From assembly GCF_003254295.1 (NCBI RefSeq), contig NZ_QKZO01000003.1, forward strand, positions 347,315-411,314: 64,000 nt of DNA, in the 5' to 3' direction. This document shows positions 35,776-44,595 of the stretch, piece after piece. The stretch's first letter is position 1, and every line of letters starts with the position of its first letter. This DNA comes from Rhodobacter capsulatus (GTDB taxonomy: Bacteria > Pseudomonadota > Alphaproteobacteria > Rhodobacterales > Rhodobacteraceae). Both the position numbers and the translations under genes were made by a program. The notes under the pieces were generated by a model that worked only from the letters and a program-made list of their open reading frames with translations, was not told the origin of the DNA and ran no database searches.

Positions 35776-36840
35776 TCACCGCCGTTCGATCACTTCGAGC
35801 GCCGGCTCTTGATGGTGCGGGCTGTGGTGCCAGTAGTGCTTGCGGATCGTCTCGGGCGAGGTGTTGAAGTATTCGGCGGCATCTTCGACCCCAAGCCCCG
35901 CAGAGATTGCCCAGGTGATTGCGGTATGCTTGAGAACGTGCGGAGAGACGTCTTCAAGCCCCGCCCTCTCGGCCGCGCGCCGGATGCCGGTCTTGATGTT
36001 CTGCACCGGCTTCCCGCGATACATCACGACATGCGTGCCGCGATGCGTCCCCCACCTGCTCAAATGCCCGCGCATCTGACGCGGCAAACGAATGCGGCCG
36101 CGCCGCTTGTTCGTCTCGGCCTGCCCTTCCTCGCGAAACCTGACCGTGCCCTGGTCCAGATCAATGCGGGTCCACGTCAGCTCAAGAATCGCACTCGCCC
36201 TGCGCCCGGTGTAAAGCGACAACAAGATGAACCGACGCACATGCGGCTCGGCATGGCGCAGCAGCTTCGCCGCTTCCTGGCGCGTCAGCCATCGGTCGCG
36301 CGGCTCGCCCGCATCGGGCAGGGAAACCGTGATAGGATGAATGAGGATGCCCTCTTGATGGGCATAGTTGAGAGCCGCTTGCAGCACCCCCAATTCGCGC
36401 CGGACGGTCGAAGCGCCAGCGGTCACGACGCGGGAAATGGCCTTGCCGGTCTTCGATGTGGTTTCGATCTTGCGCGGCTTGGCCCGCTCGCGCTCATATC
36501 GGCGGCAGGTCGAGCCTTTCACGGCATCGCAGGTCAGATCCGCCCAGAACGGTGCAAGCGCCTGAATCGAACAAGCCAGCGTTTGCGGCGAAGCAAGCAG
36601 CCTGCCCCTATCTTCAGCATAGAGTGCCAGCACCTCACCCACGGTCAGTTCCCCCGGATGGGCAGGACCATGCCGCCGCTCGATCTGCTTGCGGGCGAGG
36701 TATTCCGCGAGAGCTGCTTCAGCTTCGCCACGCTGCTCAAGGCCATATCCTGTCCGCTTTTGGGTGCTGCCGTCGCGAATGACCCACTGGCGTTCATCGT
36801 GTCGGAAGTAGAGGCGGGCCGGTTGTTTGTGCCTTGGCAT
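35776..36840 (-). CDS. Tyrosine-family integrase of element 1
   Basis: A 354-residue site-specific recombinase with its stop only 49 bp from the tRNA core. The catalytic region (about 180-345) shows the first arginine in LYTGRRASAILELTW, a box reading PHVLKHTAITW where the usual second arginine is lysine, and the probable nucleophile tyrosine in IRKHYWHH. The N-terminal SAM-like domain lies at about 65-165. It reads toward the tRNA. The start lies inside the frame of the upstream small DNA-binding gene (196-bp overlap), which suggests coupled control of integration and excision. Confidence 0.92.
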   Translation of the reverse strand: MPRHKQPARLYFRHDERQWVIRDGSTQKRTGYGLEQRGEAEAALAEYLARKQIERRHGPAHPGELTVGEVLALYAEDRGRLLASPQTLACSIQALAPFWADLTCDAVKGSTCRRYERERAKPRKIETTSKTGKAISRVVTAGASTVRRELGVLQAALNYAHQEGILIHPITVSLPDAGEPRDRWLTRQEAAKLLRHAEPHVRRFILLSLYTGRRASAILELTWTRIDLDQGTVRFREEGQAETNKRRGRIRLPRQMRGHLSRWGTHRGTHVVMYRGKPVQNIKTGIRRAAERAGLEDVSPHVLKHTAITWAISAGLGVEDAAEYFNTSPETIRKHYWHHSPHHQEPALEVIERR

Positions 36841-37046
36841 TGCAGATACTCCCGAAGGGCATGCCTGGTGGTGTAGAAGCGCTTCCCGATCTGTGTTGCC
36901 CAGAGGCTACCCTCACGCCGCGCCTTGCGAAGCGCCGAAACAGAAACGCCTGAATGCAGAAAGTCCGCAGCCTCTTCGAAGGTCATCAAACCGAAACCCT
37001 CCAACGCAGGCGCATCCGAGTGCAGATCGCGTGGTTGAGAGACCAT
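36645..37046 (-). CDS. AlpA/excisionase-like small DNA-binding protein
   Basis: A 133-codon frame whose middle reads MTFEEAADFLHSGVSVSALR followed by KARREGSLWATQIGKRFYTT, the winged-helix pattern of excisionase/AlpA (MerR-superfamily) proteins. The recognised domain ends near residue 70. The remaining 63 residues overlap the integrase 5' end in another frame and may be dispensable. An in-frame ATG at residue 21 could be the true start. It probably controls excision or induction of the island. Confidence 0.7.
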   Translation of the reverse strand: MVSQPRDLHSDAPALEGFGLMTFEEAADFLHSGVSVSALRKARREGSLWATQIGKRFYTTRHALREYLQCQGTNNRPASTSDTMNASGSFATAAPKSGQDMALSSVAKLKQLSRNTSPASRSSGGMVLPIRGN

Positions 37047-37050
37047 GGCC

Positions 37051-37698
37051 TTAAGCTCCTTGGGCCAAGCGGATCGCGGGGCGCGGCAGTCGATCCAAGA
37101 CCATGTGAGCCATCGCCCCCATGCAAAACAGGATCACCGGCCCCTGAATGTGATCGTCGGCGAAGAACGTGTTCCCGAAGAACGTTTCTTCGGAGATGTC
37201 CTCGTCGTAGTAGAACTGAGTTTTCCCGTTCGCCCAGATAATCAGCCATTCCGGGGTTCTCATGCCCGCAACACCGAACGATTGCTCGGCTTCCGCGATC
37301 AGGATCGAGTCGAGGGCAGCGTCTTCGATCATCGAAGTCCTTTCAGCCCCACCTTCATGCGCGCAAAGTCGATCGAGAATTTCTTGAGGGATTGCCCCAA
37401 CCTGCCCTTGCGCGGCGGCCTTAGCCCCCTCCGAATAAGCCCTCGAACTGTGCAGCATGACGAGAAAAATCGACCTCGCCACTTCGACAGCGAAGCCACT
37501 TGCCGCGCCTGGCGTGAGGCCGCGAGAAACAAGAGCCTGCATCGCCACCATGATCAGAACGTCAACGATGGTGTAATGGCCATGCCTTTCATTCTTTGCC
37601 AGATGTCCGGATCTGCGCCAGTTGCGCACGGTCGCTTGCGGCACCTTGGTGACCTCCTCGGCTTCGCTCGGGGTATAGGTTTCAAGTTCCAGCTTCAT
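37051..37698 (-). CDS. MerR-like regulator of element 1
   Basis: A 215-residue protein starting MKLELETYTPSEAEEVTKVP and continuing QATVRNWRRSGHLAKNERHGHYTIVDV, a MerR-type winged helix in which the helix-turn-helix recognises DNA. The rest is unassigned. It lies 4 bp upstream of the AlpA-like frame and shares its direction, so regulator, excisionase and integrase form one leftward unit. An inverted repeat with a good -35 box lies just upstream. Confidence 0.72.
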   Translation of the reverse strand: MKLELETYTPSEAEEVTKVPQATVRNWRRSGHLAKNERHGHYTIVDVLIMVAMQALVSRGLTPGAASGFAVEVARSIFLVMLHSSRAYSEGAKAAAQGQVGAIPQEILDRLCAHEGGAERTSMIEDAALDSILIAEAEQSFGVAGMRTPEWLIIWANGKTQFYYDEDISEETFFGNTFFADDHIQGPVILFCMGAMAHMVLDRLPRPAIRLAQGA

Positions 37699-37727
37699 GC
37701 GTGCAGCCCCAGATTTTGAGTAGAGCT

Positions 37728-37751
37728 ACACGCATATTTTTTTCGTGTCAA
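37728..37751 (-). promoter_or_regulatory. Promoter/operator of the leftward control genes
   Basis: On the minus strand TTGACA (37746-37751) could be a -35 box. It overlaps the inverted repeat ACACG-N11-CGTGT (37728-37748), 30 bp from the start of the MerR-like gene. The AT-rich spacer fits a MerR-type operator. This is inferred from shape only. Confidence 0.4.
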
Positions 37752-37805
37752 CAAACACATTTTCGCGCAGTGACTTCATGGGTCGTCAAGGAGCACCGTC
37801 CTCGA

Positions 37806-38165
37806 TCATTGCAGATAACAGACGTCGCGGAAGACCCGCGTCACTCGGCCAATAACTATGGCGTGACATTCGTCCCGATCCAGAAAATGGATTGCCCCGT
37901 CTGGGCTGACCACCCGAAACTTCCCGCCCGGCCACATGGAAAACTGAGCAATCTCGCCCGTGATCAACCTGAATTTTGCGTCCGCGTCGATGCGATCGAC
38001 CGGGGTCAGCTCGATCAGATCACCCTCGCGGTATCCAAGGGCAGGTATGTCCAAAAGGACGCGCACATAGCGAACAGAATTCGGCTCATCTGCGCTGTTG
38101 AAAGGGGAGATCCTGGCGGCAGGCAAGCCCGGGGCGTTCCCCGAAGCGGGGTTGATAGCAGGCAT
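37806..38165 (-). CDS. Unknown small protein, possibly S24/CI-like C-terminal half
   Basis: A 119-residue protein. The stretch RYVRVLLDIPALGYREGDLI and the C-terminal IVIGRVTRVFRDV are beta-rich and recall the end of S24-type phage repressors. No serine-lysine dyad or helix-turn-helix is evident, so no function is assigned. It faces away from the Arc-like gene, across three palindromic operators, in the position of a lysogeny-control gene. Confidence 0.6.
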   Translation of the reverse strand: MPAINPASGNAPGLPAARISPFNSADEPNSVRYVRVLLDIPALGYREGDLIELTPVDRIDADAKFRLITGEIAQFSMWPGGKFRVVSPDGAIHFLDRDECHAIVIGRVTRVFRDVCYLQ

Positions 38166-38259
38166 GGTGTTGCGTCCTCACTTTGACGATAAGATCGACT
38201 GTGTTCTGGTGGCAGCTTGGAAAAGCCGTTAATGCCTCACAAGTCTCCCATCCGAACTG

Positions 38260-38307
38260 ACACCAGTTTGGTGTGACACTATCTTGGTGTCAACACTATT
38301 TTGGTGG
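38260..38307. promoter_or_regulatory. Triple palindromic operator
   Basis: Three 15-bp palindromes follow one another. They are ACACCA-GTT-TGGTGT (38260-38274), ACACTA-TCT-TGGTGT (38276-38290) and ACACTA-TTT-TGGTGG (38293-38307). Spacing is 16 and 17 bp. They lie between a leftward unknown gene and the rightward Arc-like repressor gene, and the latter is the likely ligand. Confidence 0.75.
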
Positions 38308-38338
38308 CATGTCGCCTGCTCCCTGCTATTATCCCTAC

Positions 38339-38680
38339 ATGGCAAAGCAAGACGACTGGATCCGGATAACCCTGCGCCTTCCGCGCGACCTCCATGCCCG
38401 AATTACGGCAGCAGTGGGGGCGGCGTCGCTGAATGCGACGATTGTTACTTCTCTTGAGGAACGGTTCCCCGTTTCCGCTGAGGAGCGGCTGAGGGCGCTC
38501 TTGGATGAATACGATGAAGCCATGGCCGAAGACGGTCCGAACAAGGAAAATCTGCGCAAGCTCTATGAATGGGGCAGGCAAATTCTTGAACGTGAGCTGA
38601 GAGCGAAAAAAACAAGAAAGCCCCTTCGGCGCCTGCCACAACATCGAAAACAAAAAGTCGAAGAGATCAACGATGATTGA
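38339..38680 (+). CDS. Arc-family ribbon-helix-helix repressor
   Basis: A 113-residue protein. Residues 6-46 (IRITLRLPRDLHARITAAVG, then SLNATIVTSLEERFP) match the Arc/MetJ ribbon-helix-helix fold: a beta strand that reads operator DNA and two helices. A lysine/arginine-rich tail follows. I chose ATG 38339 because an upstream start at 38309 would place the operators inside the leader. The three palindromes 32 bp upstream suggest autoregulation. Its 3' end overlaps the next gene by 8 bp. Confidence 0.8.
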   Translation: MAKQDDWIRITLRLPRDLHARITAAVGAASLNATIVTSLEERFPVSAEERLRALLDEYDEAMAEDGPNKENLRKLYEWGRQILERELRAKKTRKPLRRLPQHRKQKVEEINDD

Positions 38681-38894
38681 AGTCGGGAAGAAATACACCC
38701 TTGTGATGCTTGAGCTGACCGATGCTGGCTATTGCAAGGGATCGACGGGCGTAACCGTCACAGGCCGAGATGGAAATCTGATCGAAGTGAACGGGTGTGA
38801 GGTCATCAACACTGCATCACCCCTGTTCCACTCGTTGACGGATGACGAGGGGCAGAAAGCATACTTTGAGAAACTTGAGGCTTCATTGTTCTAG
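38673..38894 (+). CDS. Small hypothetical protein after the Arc-like gene
   Basis: A 73-residue soluble protein (MIEVGKKYTLVMLELTDAGY start) with a beta-rich first half and an acidic C-terminus. It overlaps the arc-like gene by 8 bp and is likely co-expressed. I recognise no family. The island's head module converges on it from the right. Confidence 0.65.
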   Translation: MIEVGKKYTLVMLELTDAGYCKGSTGVTVTGRDGNLIEVNGCEVINTASPLFHSLTDDEGQKAYFEKLEASLF

Positions 38895-39031
38895 GCCTGA
38901 TCTATTATGATCATGGATAGTGACGAGCGCCGCGCCTTGCGAGGGCCGCGCTCTCTCGGGGTTTACCCACTCACCGAGTAACGGGGACGCTTTGCGGGGA
39001 CTGTTCCGCAGGCGCGTCCTGCCCTTCCCTA

Positions 39032-40099
39032 TCAGGCCAGCGCGTCTCCACCGCCCCAGTTCACCGCCTTGAGCGCCCCGGCCAGTTCCTCGGGCGAAAG
39101 CCCAAGTTCCTTCGCGCGGCCCATCGCCTCGATCAGCTGCGAGAGCGCCCGCGCCCGCCCGCCTGCATCGAAGGCTTGCAGCGGACGGCCCACGTCGATC
39201 ATCACGGCCCCGCCCAGCTTGGCGCTTGCTTCCTCGGCCAGAAGCTCGGCCATCGGCTGCAAGATCCAGCCCGCAAGGTGGCGCTGCGCCTCTCGCACAA
39301 GCGGCCCCTGCGCCGAAAGCGAGAACATGGCAGGCAACACCCCATAGGCCGCGCAGATTGCGCCCCGTGCTGCGTCGAGAAGATCCGCCGGCATCGCCCG
39401 TTGAAGGTCCGGGGTCAGTTGATCGGGCACCTTTCCAGCGTTCGGGTGCATCCCCGCCCCCACGGCCTGGGCCACGCCTTCCACGATCAACGCAGAGCCG
39501 CGACGGCCTTTGAAGGCGGAACGCATCGCGGCCATGTCGTCGGCGCTGCCCTCGGGCATATGCGCGATCTGACTGCCGATCGGCGCATCCCGCCAAGTAT
39601 CCCGAAGCGCCGTCTCGATTTCATGCAGAAGCGAGGCGGTCAGGCTGGCCCGCCGCAGCGGCGCCTGTCCGGTCCAGGGCGCCACCGGATCGACGCCCAG
39701 ACGCAGGTGCAGCACCTCGGCCGCAAGAACCGTGGTCGAGGTCGAGCCGCCCGCCTCCGGGACGGTGACGCGATAGGCCCTCGGGGTGCCGTCCTTGGTC
39801 GACAGATCCCAATCGGCGCAGGGAATGAGCCGGTCGCGGATCAGAAGCACCGCCTCGCCCCGGATCGCCGCAGAGCGCGCAATGAGCGCCATCGTGCGAC
39901 GGTCCAGAAGGTCGGTGCCGGTCACATCGGCCTGCGCGAAGGCCGATTCCCAGAGCGAGACGCATGTCTGCACGGTCGCGGTCAATTCAGCGATGCCAGA
40001 GACGCCCGCGACGTAGCTTTCGCGCGCCGCGATGATCTGCGCCGTGTAGCCTGCTGCCATTGCCGATCGGGTCTCTGTCTTCCGTTTGAAGGGCCACAT
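39032..40099 (-). CDS. HK97-type portal protein
   Basis: A 355-residue portal protein that forms the dodecameric DNA gate of the capsid. MWPFKRK at the start, the loop around LRLGVDPVAPWTGQAPL near 140, GVLPAMFS near 265 and REAQRHLAGWILQPMAELL near 280 follow the family. GGAGG lies 8 nt before ATG 40099. It is the last gene of the leftward head operon and starts 2 bp after the protease stop. Confidence 0.88.
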   Translation of the reverse strand: MWPFKRKTETRSAMAAGYTAQIIAARESYVAGVSGIAELTATVQTCVSLWESAFAQADVTGTDLLDRRTMALIARSAAIRGEAVLLIRDRLIPCADWDLSTKDGTPRAYRVTVPEAGGSTSTTVLAAEVLHLRLGVDPVAPWTGQAPLRRASLTASLLHEIETALRDTWRDAPIGSQIAHMPEGSADDMAAMRSAFKGRRGSALIVEGVAQAVGAGMHPNAGKVPDQLTPDLQRAMPADLLDAARGAICAAYGVLPAMFSLSAQGPLVREAQRHLAGWILQPMAELLAEEASAKLGGAVMIDVGRPLQAFDAGGRARALSQLIEAMGRAKELGLSPEELAGALKAVNWGGGDALA

Positions 40100-40101
40100 C
40101 G

Positions 40102-40656
40102 TCAGAGCCTCCACCGATTGAGGGGGTTCACCGCGCCCCGGAAGGGCTGCCGGTCTTGGTGCGTTTCCCAGCCCCGCGCCTCGATCTGGGCTTGCGGATA
40201 GGCCGGAACCGTCACCGCCGAGACCTCGAACAGCGCCGCTTGCGTCACGGTGCGCACCAGATCCGCGCCGCGCCGTTCCACCCGCTCGCCGCCGTTCGGC
40301 ACCCGGAAGCCGGGCGACAGGCCCCGGATCAGGCCCGCCCGATGCGCGGCAAGGAAGTCCCGCCCCCAGCTGGTGGCGCCATCCACCGTCGCCTCGATCT
40401 CCACCGCAAGGTCAGTGCTGCGAAGCCGCAGGGTGCCCGCCGCCGTCGAGGCGAGGGGCCATTGGTAATTGTGTTGGGCGAGAAGGTGGATTTCCTCGCC
40501 CGCCTCGATCCGGGCCCGGAAGGCATGGGGTGCGAACACCTCGCGCTTGCCGGGCGCCAGTTCCGTTTCGGCGCCATAGGGGAACACCGCCCGGAGAGCG
40601 GTCGCGCCGCCCTCCGAACGAATTTCCAGCGCGCCAGATGCAGCGCCCCAGAGCAT
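40102..40656 (-). CDS. HK97-type prohead protease
   Basis: A 184-residue serine protease that matures the capsid. FAPHAFRARIEAG, LLAQHNYQWPLASTAAGTLRL (the catalytic histidine) and GLIRGLSPGFRV with its serine are the family blocks. The ATG at 40656 overlaps the capsid stop by 1 bp. In HK97-type modules, the portal, protease and capsid genes lie together as here. Confidence 0.9.
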   Translation of the reverse strand: MLWGAASGALEIRSEGGATALRAVFPYGAETELAPGKREVFAPHAFRARIEAGEEIHLLAQHNYQWPLASTAAGTLRLRSTDLAVEIEATVDGATSWGRDFLAAHRAGLIRGLSPGFRVPNGGERVERRGADLVRTVTQAALFEVSAVTVPAYPQAQIEARGWETHQDRQPFRGAVNPLNRWRL

Positions 40657-41921
40657 CAGGCCACCTGCACGCCGGTCAGGAGTTCCAGTTGCGCACCGCG
40701 CGCCACCGTCACATCGCAGGTGGTGAGCGCAGTCAGCCGCAGCCCGCCCGAGGCGGCATCGCTGAACGGATCGCGGATCAGGTCCACCGCGCCCCACATG
40801 CCGACGAAGATCGGAGCCACGCCGCCCGCCGAGGTGGTCAGAAGCGCATTGCAGGCCGCAGGCGTGCCGGTCGGGGCCGCAAGCGCCGTCGAAGACATGG
40901 CGATGCCACCCAGCTTTTCCGCCATCCGGTCGAACTCGTATTTCGGCGCGGCGGTGGCGGTCAGTTGATCTTCCATGAAGCTCCACACCTCGGGCCGGAT
41001 CAGGGCCAGAACATCGGCGGGGGTCGAGGCGGCATTACGCGCCATGAAGCGCACCACGGCATTGCGGAAGGTCGCCCAGGACGCAGCGGCGTCAACCGCC
41101 GTCGCGGTGATGCCATAGGTCGCCGCCCCGATGATCACCCCCAGCGGCTGCCCATTCGCGCCGGTGCCGAGGAAGATCGCCCGATCAAGCTCGGCCTGCA
41201 TCGCCCCGGCCATGTCGCGCCGGATCGCGGCTTCGAGCGCCTCGCCCGATTGCATCAGCGCCTTGCGGGTGATGCGCATCTGAACGCCGAGGGTTTGCTC
41301 GGGCTTCAACGCCTTGTCGGTCGTGGCATAAGCGGTCGGCCCCGCGACGGCGCCGGTCTCGCCGGTCGCCCAGCCCGCCGAAACGGTCGAGGTCGCCACC
41401 GGCCATTCGACGGCACCGGCGCCGATCGCGATCATCTGCGCGCCCATCCGCGCCGCGACAGAGGCCGGGAAAAGCCGGTCGATGATCGGGCGCGTCTGAA
41501 CCGGGTCGGGGGTGCCGGTCGAGACGGTTTCACCGGCCCGCGCCTCAAGGGCCAGAAGCGGAACCGGAATGCCGCGATAGCCGCCCGCATTGCGCAGCTC
41601 GGTCACGACTTCGGCAGTCCTGCCGTCGAGGGGGCGCCCCTCACCGTTCAGAACGGCGATCACTTGGCGCATCTGAAAACCGGCCACCAGTTCCGACCAT
41701 TCGCGGCCCGCGCGGGTTTCGAGGTCGGCCCCGGCCTCGCGCCGTTCGGTGTCCTCGGCAATGAGCGCGGCACGGTAGCGGGTCTCGTTCGCCCGATATT
41801 CGCCGTCAAGGGCTTCCATCGAACGGATCTCGTCTTCGGTCGGGGTCGGCTTCCCGGCCAGCTCGGCAAGTTTCTGGCGGATTTCGCTTTGCCGCCGTGC
41901 GATCTTCACAGATTCCAACAT
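40656..41921 (-). CDS. HK97-fold major capsid protein
   Basis: A 421-residue protein. An N-terminal coiled-coil delta/scaffold domain (about 1-95, charged, ending near the VAGFQMRQV helix) is followed by the HK97 core. The N-arm and E-loop region lies around PTAYATTDKALKPEQTLGVQ and the spine helix around EAAIRRDMAGAMQAELDRAIFLG. The C-terminal domain is FVGMWGAVDLIRDPFSDAAS. The protease next door would remove the delta domain. Confidence 0.92.
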   Translation of the reverse strand: MLESVKIARRQSEIRQKLAELAGKPTPTEDEIRSMEALDGEYRANETRYRAALIAEDTERREAGADLETRAGREWSELVAGFQMRQVIAVLNGEGRPLDGRTAEVVTELRNAGGYRGIPVPLLALEARAGETVSTGTPDPVQTRPIIDRLFPASVAARMGAQMIAIGAGAVEWPVATSTVSAGWATGETGAVAGPTAYATTDKALKPEQTLGVQMRITRKALMQSGEALEAAIRRDMAGAMQAELDRAIFLGTGANGQPLGVIIGAATYGITATAVDAAASWATFRNAVVRFMARNAASTPADVLALIRPEVWSFMEDQLTATAAPKYEFDRMAEKLGGIAMSSTALAAPTGTPAACNALLTTSAGGVAPIFVGMWGAVDLIRDPFSDAASGGLRLTALTTCDVTVARGAQLELLTGVQVA

Positions 41922-41924
41922 GGG

Positions 41925-42260
41925 TTATTCCTTTTCCCGGGTTGCAGTTTCCGTCGCCAGTTCGGCAACGGCATCGGCCCAAGCTTTCCGCTCGGGGGAT
42001 TTCTCTTTGTGTCCGCACTCGATCCGGGTCTTGCGCGTATGGCAGGGGCCGCAGAGCGATTGGAGGTTGCGCGGGTCGAAGGCCAGATCAGGGCGAAGGC
42101 GCACCGGCTTGACGTGATCGACCTCAAGGCGCAGCGCCCGCTTGCCGCAGCGTTGACAGGCCCATCCGTCGCGCTCGAGGATCTGTTGCCGCAGCACCGC
42201 CCACCGTTTCGTGCGGGTGACGGCCTTGCTATGCCGGGCGAAATCGTCGCGCTTGCTCAT
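41925..42260 (-). CDS. Phage HNH endonuclease
   Basis: A 111-residue nuclease with a zinc knuckle (CQRCGKR..CGPCH) and the HNH core LEVDHVKPV..NLQSLCGPCHTRKT. In HK97-like and cos-packaging phages, an HNH protein next to TerL is needed for cutting at cos. It overlaps the head-closure gene by 4 bp (ATGA) and ends 3 bp before the capsid start. Confidence 0.9.
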   Translation of the reverse strand: MSKRDDFARHSKAVTRTKRWAVLRQQILERDGWACQRCGKRALRLEVDHVKPVRLRPDLAFDPRNLQSLCGPCHTRKTRIECGHKEKSPERKAWADAVAELATETATREKE

Positions 42261-42598
42261 ACCGCCCCCTTGGTCGCCGTGACCTCAAGGAAGCCGCGCC
42301 GGGGTGCCGACACTTCCTTGATGCCCTCGATTTCCCAGGTTGCGCCGTCGCAGCTCAGCCGATCGGCAGGGGTCAGGCCCGCCGAAAAGCTGGAATGCCG
42401 CACTACGAAACGCGCCGTCACCGTCGCCAGCACGCGCCCCGCCGCCACCTGTTCCGCGTCGGAAATGTCCTTGCGCGATGCCCAGACCGTGCCACCATGC
42501 GCAGCCCACGACAGGGTGACGTTGCCGAAACCATCGTCGCCCGTCACCGCGCGCAGGAATTGCACCCGCCGATCCAACCTTGCGACATTCACAGCCAT
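42257..42598 (-). CDS. Phage head closure/head-tail adaptor protein
   Basis: A 113-residue gp16/HK97 gp7-like connector subunit. RLDRRVQFLRAV..DGFGNVTLSWAAHGGTVWAS is the family opening, and the C-terminal RLSCDGATWEIEGIKEV fits. It would plug the portal and offer a docking point for tails supplied by a helper. It overlaps terL by 10 bp and the HNH gene by 4 bp. Confidence 0.85.
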   Translation of the reverse strand: MAVNVARLDRRVQFLRAVTGDDGFGNVTLSWAAHGGTVWASRKDISDAEQVAAGRVLATVTARFVVRHSSFSAGLTPADRLSCDGATWEIEGIKEVSAPRRGFLEVTATKGAV

Positions 42599-44241
42599 AG
42601 CGCCCTCGCTTTCCGCACCGGGGCCGCCTTCATCCGCGCGCCCTGGGCGACGGCCAGCACCGTTGCCGCCGCCGCGTCGATCCGGCCAAGGCTGCGCGCC
42701 TTTGCCAATTTGTGGTTGCCTGCCGGGTCGATCAGCGTGATTGCATCCGCGAAGGCGAAACGCAGGAGCATGGACGGAACCACCTTCACTTCGCCGTCAA
42801 ACAATGCGCGGCGAAACCGTTCGACGTCCTCGCTTCCATCTTTCCAGCCGAAACCGCGCCAGATGAAGGGGACGCGCCCAAGCCCTGCGGCCTGCATCGC
42901 CTCGGTAAACTCCGCATGGCGGAAGCGGTCTCCGACGATGCAATCCGGGGTGATACCGTCCAGGTGCTGGACGATCTGGGCGAGCCATGGCCCCGGGGGC
43001 ACAGTCGCTTCCCCCATCACCGACAACTCGCCGCGCTCTTGCATCTGGCAATATCGGTCTGACACGCCATCGGACGCGCCCCGATCTGCAAGGGACGGGG
43101 CTGCCGGGAAAGTGCCCAGGGCTTCGAGCCGTCCGGTTTCCGGCCAGTAGAACGCCGCCGCCGACATGCTGCGAGATCCGCCGAGGTCAACGCCCAAGAT
43201 GCAGGGGCCTTCGCGCTCGGGCAGATCATCGGGCGAGACTTCGGCGCTCATCCATTCGTCGACCGTCACCAGAACGGAGCGATCTTCTGTCGAAACCCGT
43301 TCGTTGCGGTTGAGGTTTCGAAAGCTGGACAGGGCCGCACCGCCGCGGGCAATTGCGCGCTGCGCCTGGGACACAAGCCATTCCGGGGCAGCGCCGATTC
43401 CTTCGGTAGCGCCGGGGTTGGCAATGAGAAGGCTGTCCAGGTCATCAGCTGGCAGGCCGAACGGCGGGCGGTGTTCCTGCACATAGGTTCCCGGCGGCGG
43501 ATCATCGAGCCAGCGGGAGAAGGTGTTGGCATCATCGGGCGCAGAGGTCGAGATGATCAACGCCCGCCCGTCGCGCTTGCCAAGACCGGACAGGATCGCG
43601 TTTTCGAGGCTGTCGCCTTTCTCGCGTTCCCAAGCTGCCCGTTCGTCCATGATCGCAAGCGTCGGAGCGCCGCCCAGGATCGACTTGCCATCGGCCGCGA
43701 TCACGCGCGCCAGACCGCCGCCATTGCCATCGAACTCCACTTCCAGCTTGGAGCCGCGCCGGATCGTGAACAGCGACTGGTCAGCATCGGGCAGGCCCTG
43801 AATGTATCCGACAAGGAACTGGAACGCGGTCTTGGCCTGATCGCGGTTCCGGGCTGCGAAGATGATCTCGCGTTTGGGCTGCGGGTTCTCTTCGAGCGCC
43901 CCGACCAGCTCAGCGAGGGCCAAGCCTGCCGAAAGTGCCGTCTTGGCGTTGCCGCGCCCGATCGAGAGCACCCCGACCATGATTTTCTTGGCAAGAGCGC
44001 CTTTCACGAATTTGCGCTGAAAATCGGCCAATTTCAGGGGTTTTCCGGCTTTTTTGCCCTCTGGAATGTGCAAAAGGCCCAAAAACTGGATGGCGCGGAC
44101 GGATTGCGATTTCCCCCCGATTTTTTTCAGGAGAGAGAAAGGAACAGGTAGCACCTCGGTCTTCGGGCCGATCGACTTGGGGGCATTGGGACCAGATCCC
44201 CCGAAGAGGTCGGCCAGCGCTGCGGTGTTTTCCTTCGCCAT
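42589..44241 (-). CDS. Phage terminase large subunit
   Basis: A 550-residue DNA-packaging motor. The Walker A is IGRGNAKTALSAG (about 95) and Walker B LAIMDERAAWE (about 195). A coupling segment ALIISTSAPDDANTF follows, and the nuclease domain begins ILGVDLGGSRSMSAAAFYW (about 345). The length is normal. It belongs to the leftward head operon. No clear small terminase subunit lies upstream. Confidence 0.93.
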   Translation of the reverse strand: MAKENTAALADLFGGSGPNAPKSIGPKTEVLPVPFSLLKKIGGKSQSVRAIQFLGLLHIPEGKKAGKPLKLADFQRKFVKGALAKKIMVGVLSIGRGNAKTALSAGLALAELVGALEENPQPKREIIFAARNRDQAKTAFQFLVGYIQGLPDADQSLFTIRRGSKLEVEFDGNGGGLARVIAADGKSILGGAPTLAIMDERAAWEREKGDSLENAILSGLGKRDGRALIISTSAPDDANTFSRWLDDPPPGTYVQEHRPPFGLPADDLDSLLIANPGATEGIGAAPEWLVSQAQRAIARGGAALSSFRNLNRNERVSTEDRSVLVTVDEWMSAEVSPDDLPEREGPCILGVDLGGSRSMSAAAFYWPETGRLEALGTFPAAPSLADRGASDGVSDRYCQMQERGELSVMGEATVPPGPWLAQIVQHLDGITPDCIVGDRFRHAEFTEAMQAAGLGRVPFIWRGFGWKDGSEDVERFRRALFDGEVKVVPSMLLRFAFADAITLIDPAGNHKLAKARSLGRIDAAAATVLAVAQGARMKAAPVRKARALWL

Positions 44242-44382
44242 GACGTCTCTGTCTCTCTAAATTCCACCGTCCTGCTGGATGGTGAGGGTTGTTGTGATGG
44301 GCATAGGACGACAGCCCACAGCGCTTGGCCGTGGCTGTCCCTATGCCCACCGCGATCTTGCTGGCCGGAGCCGGGCCGCCGC

Positions 44383-44595
44383 TTAGGGCCTCTCTGTCCG
44401 CGCGTCCTCGGCAGAGAGTTGACCGCTGCTTGCAGCACACGAACGCTGTGCTGGGGGGCGGGCCTCGGTCTTTCGGACTGCCCTTTGCATCTGCCCCCAC
44501 CCCGTGGTATGCTCGTCCCCGCGCTCGGCCACCGTCTGAACCGTCCCGTGCGCATCGGCCCACCGTTGCAGCGGTGGGCTAACTTCTTTCTTCAT
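44383..44595 (-). CDS. Doubtful 70-codon frame between orf78 and terL
   Basis: The ATG overlaps the preceding stop (ATGA) and the first 25 residues (MKKEVSPPLQRWADAHGTVQ onward) read like a helix-turn-helix. The rest is arginine/proline-rich and unconvincing. It might be a frameshifted small terminase or regulator gene. The 140 bp between it and terL hold nothing I recognise. Confidence 0.35.
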   Translation of the reverse strand: MKKEVSPPLQRWADAHGTVQTVAERGDEHTTGWGQMQRAVRKTEARPPAQRSCAASSGQLSAEDARTERP

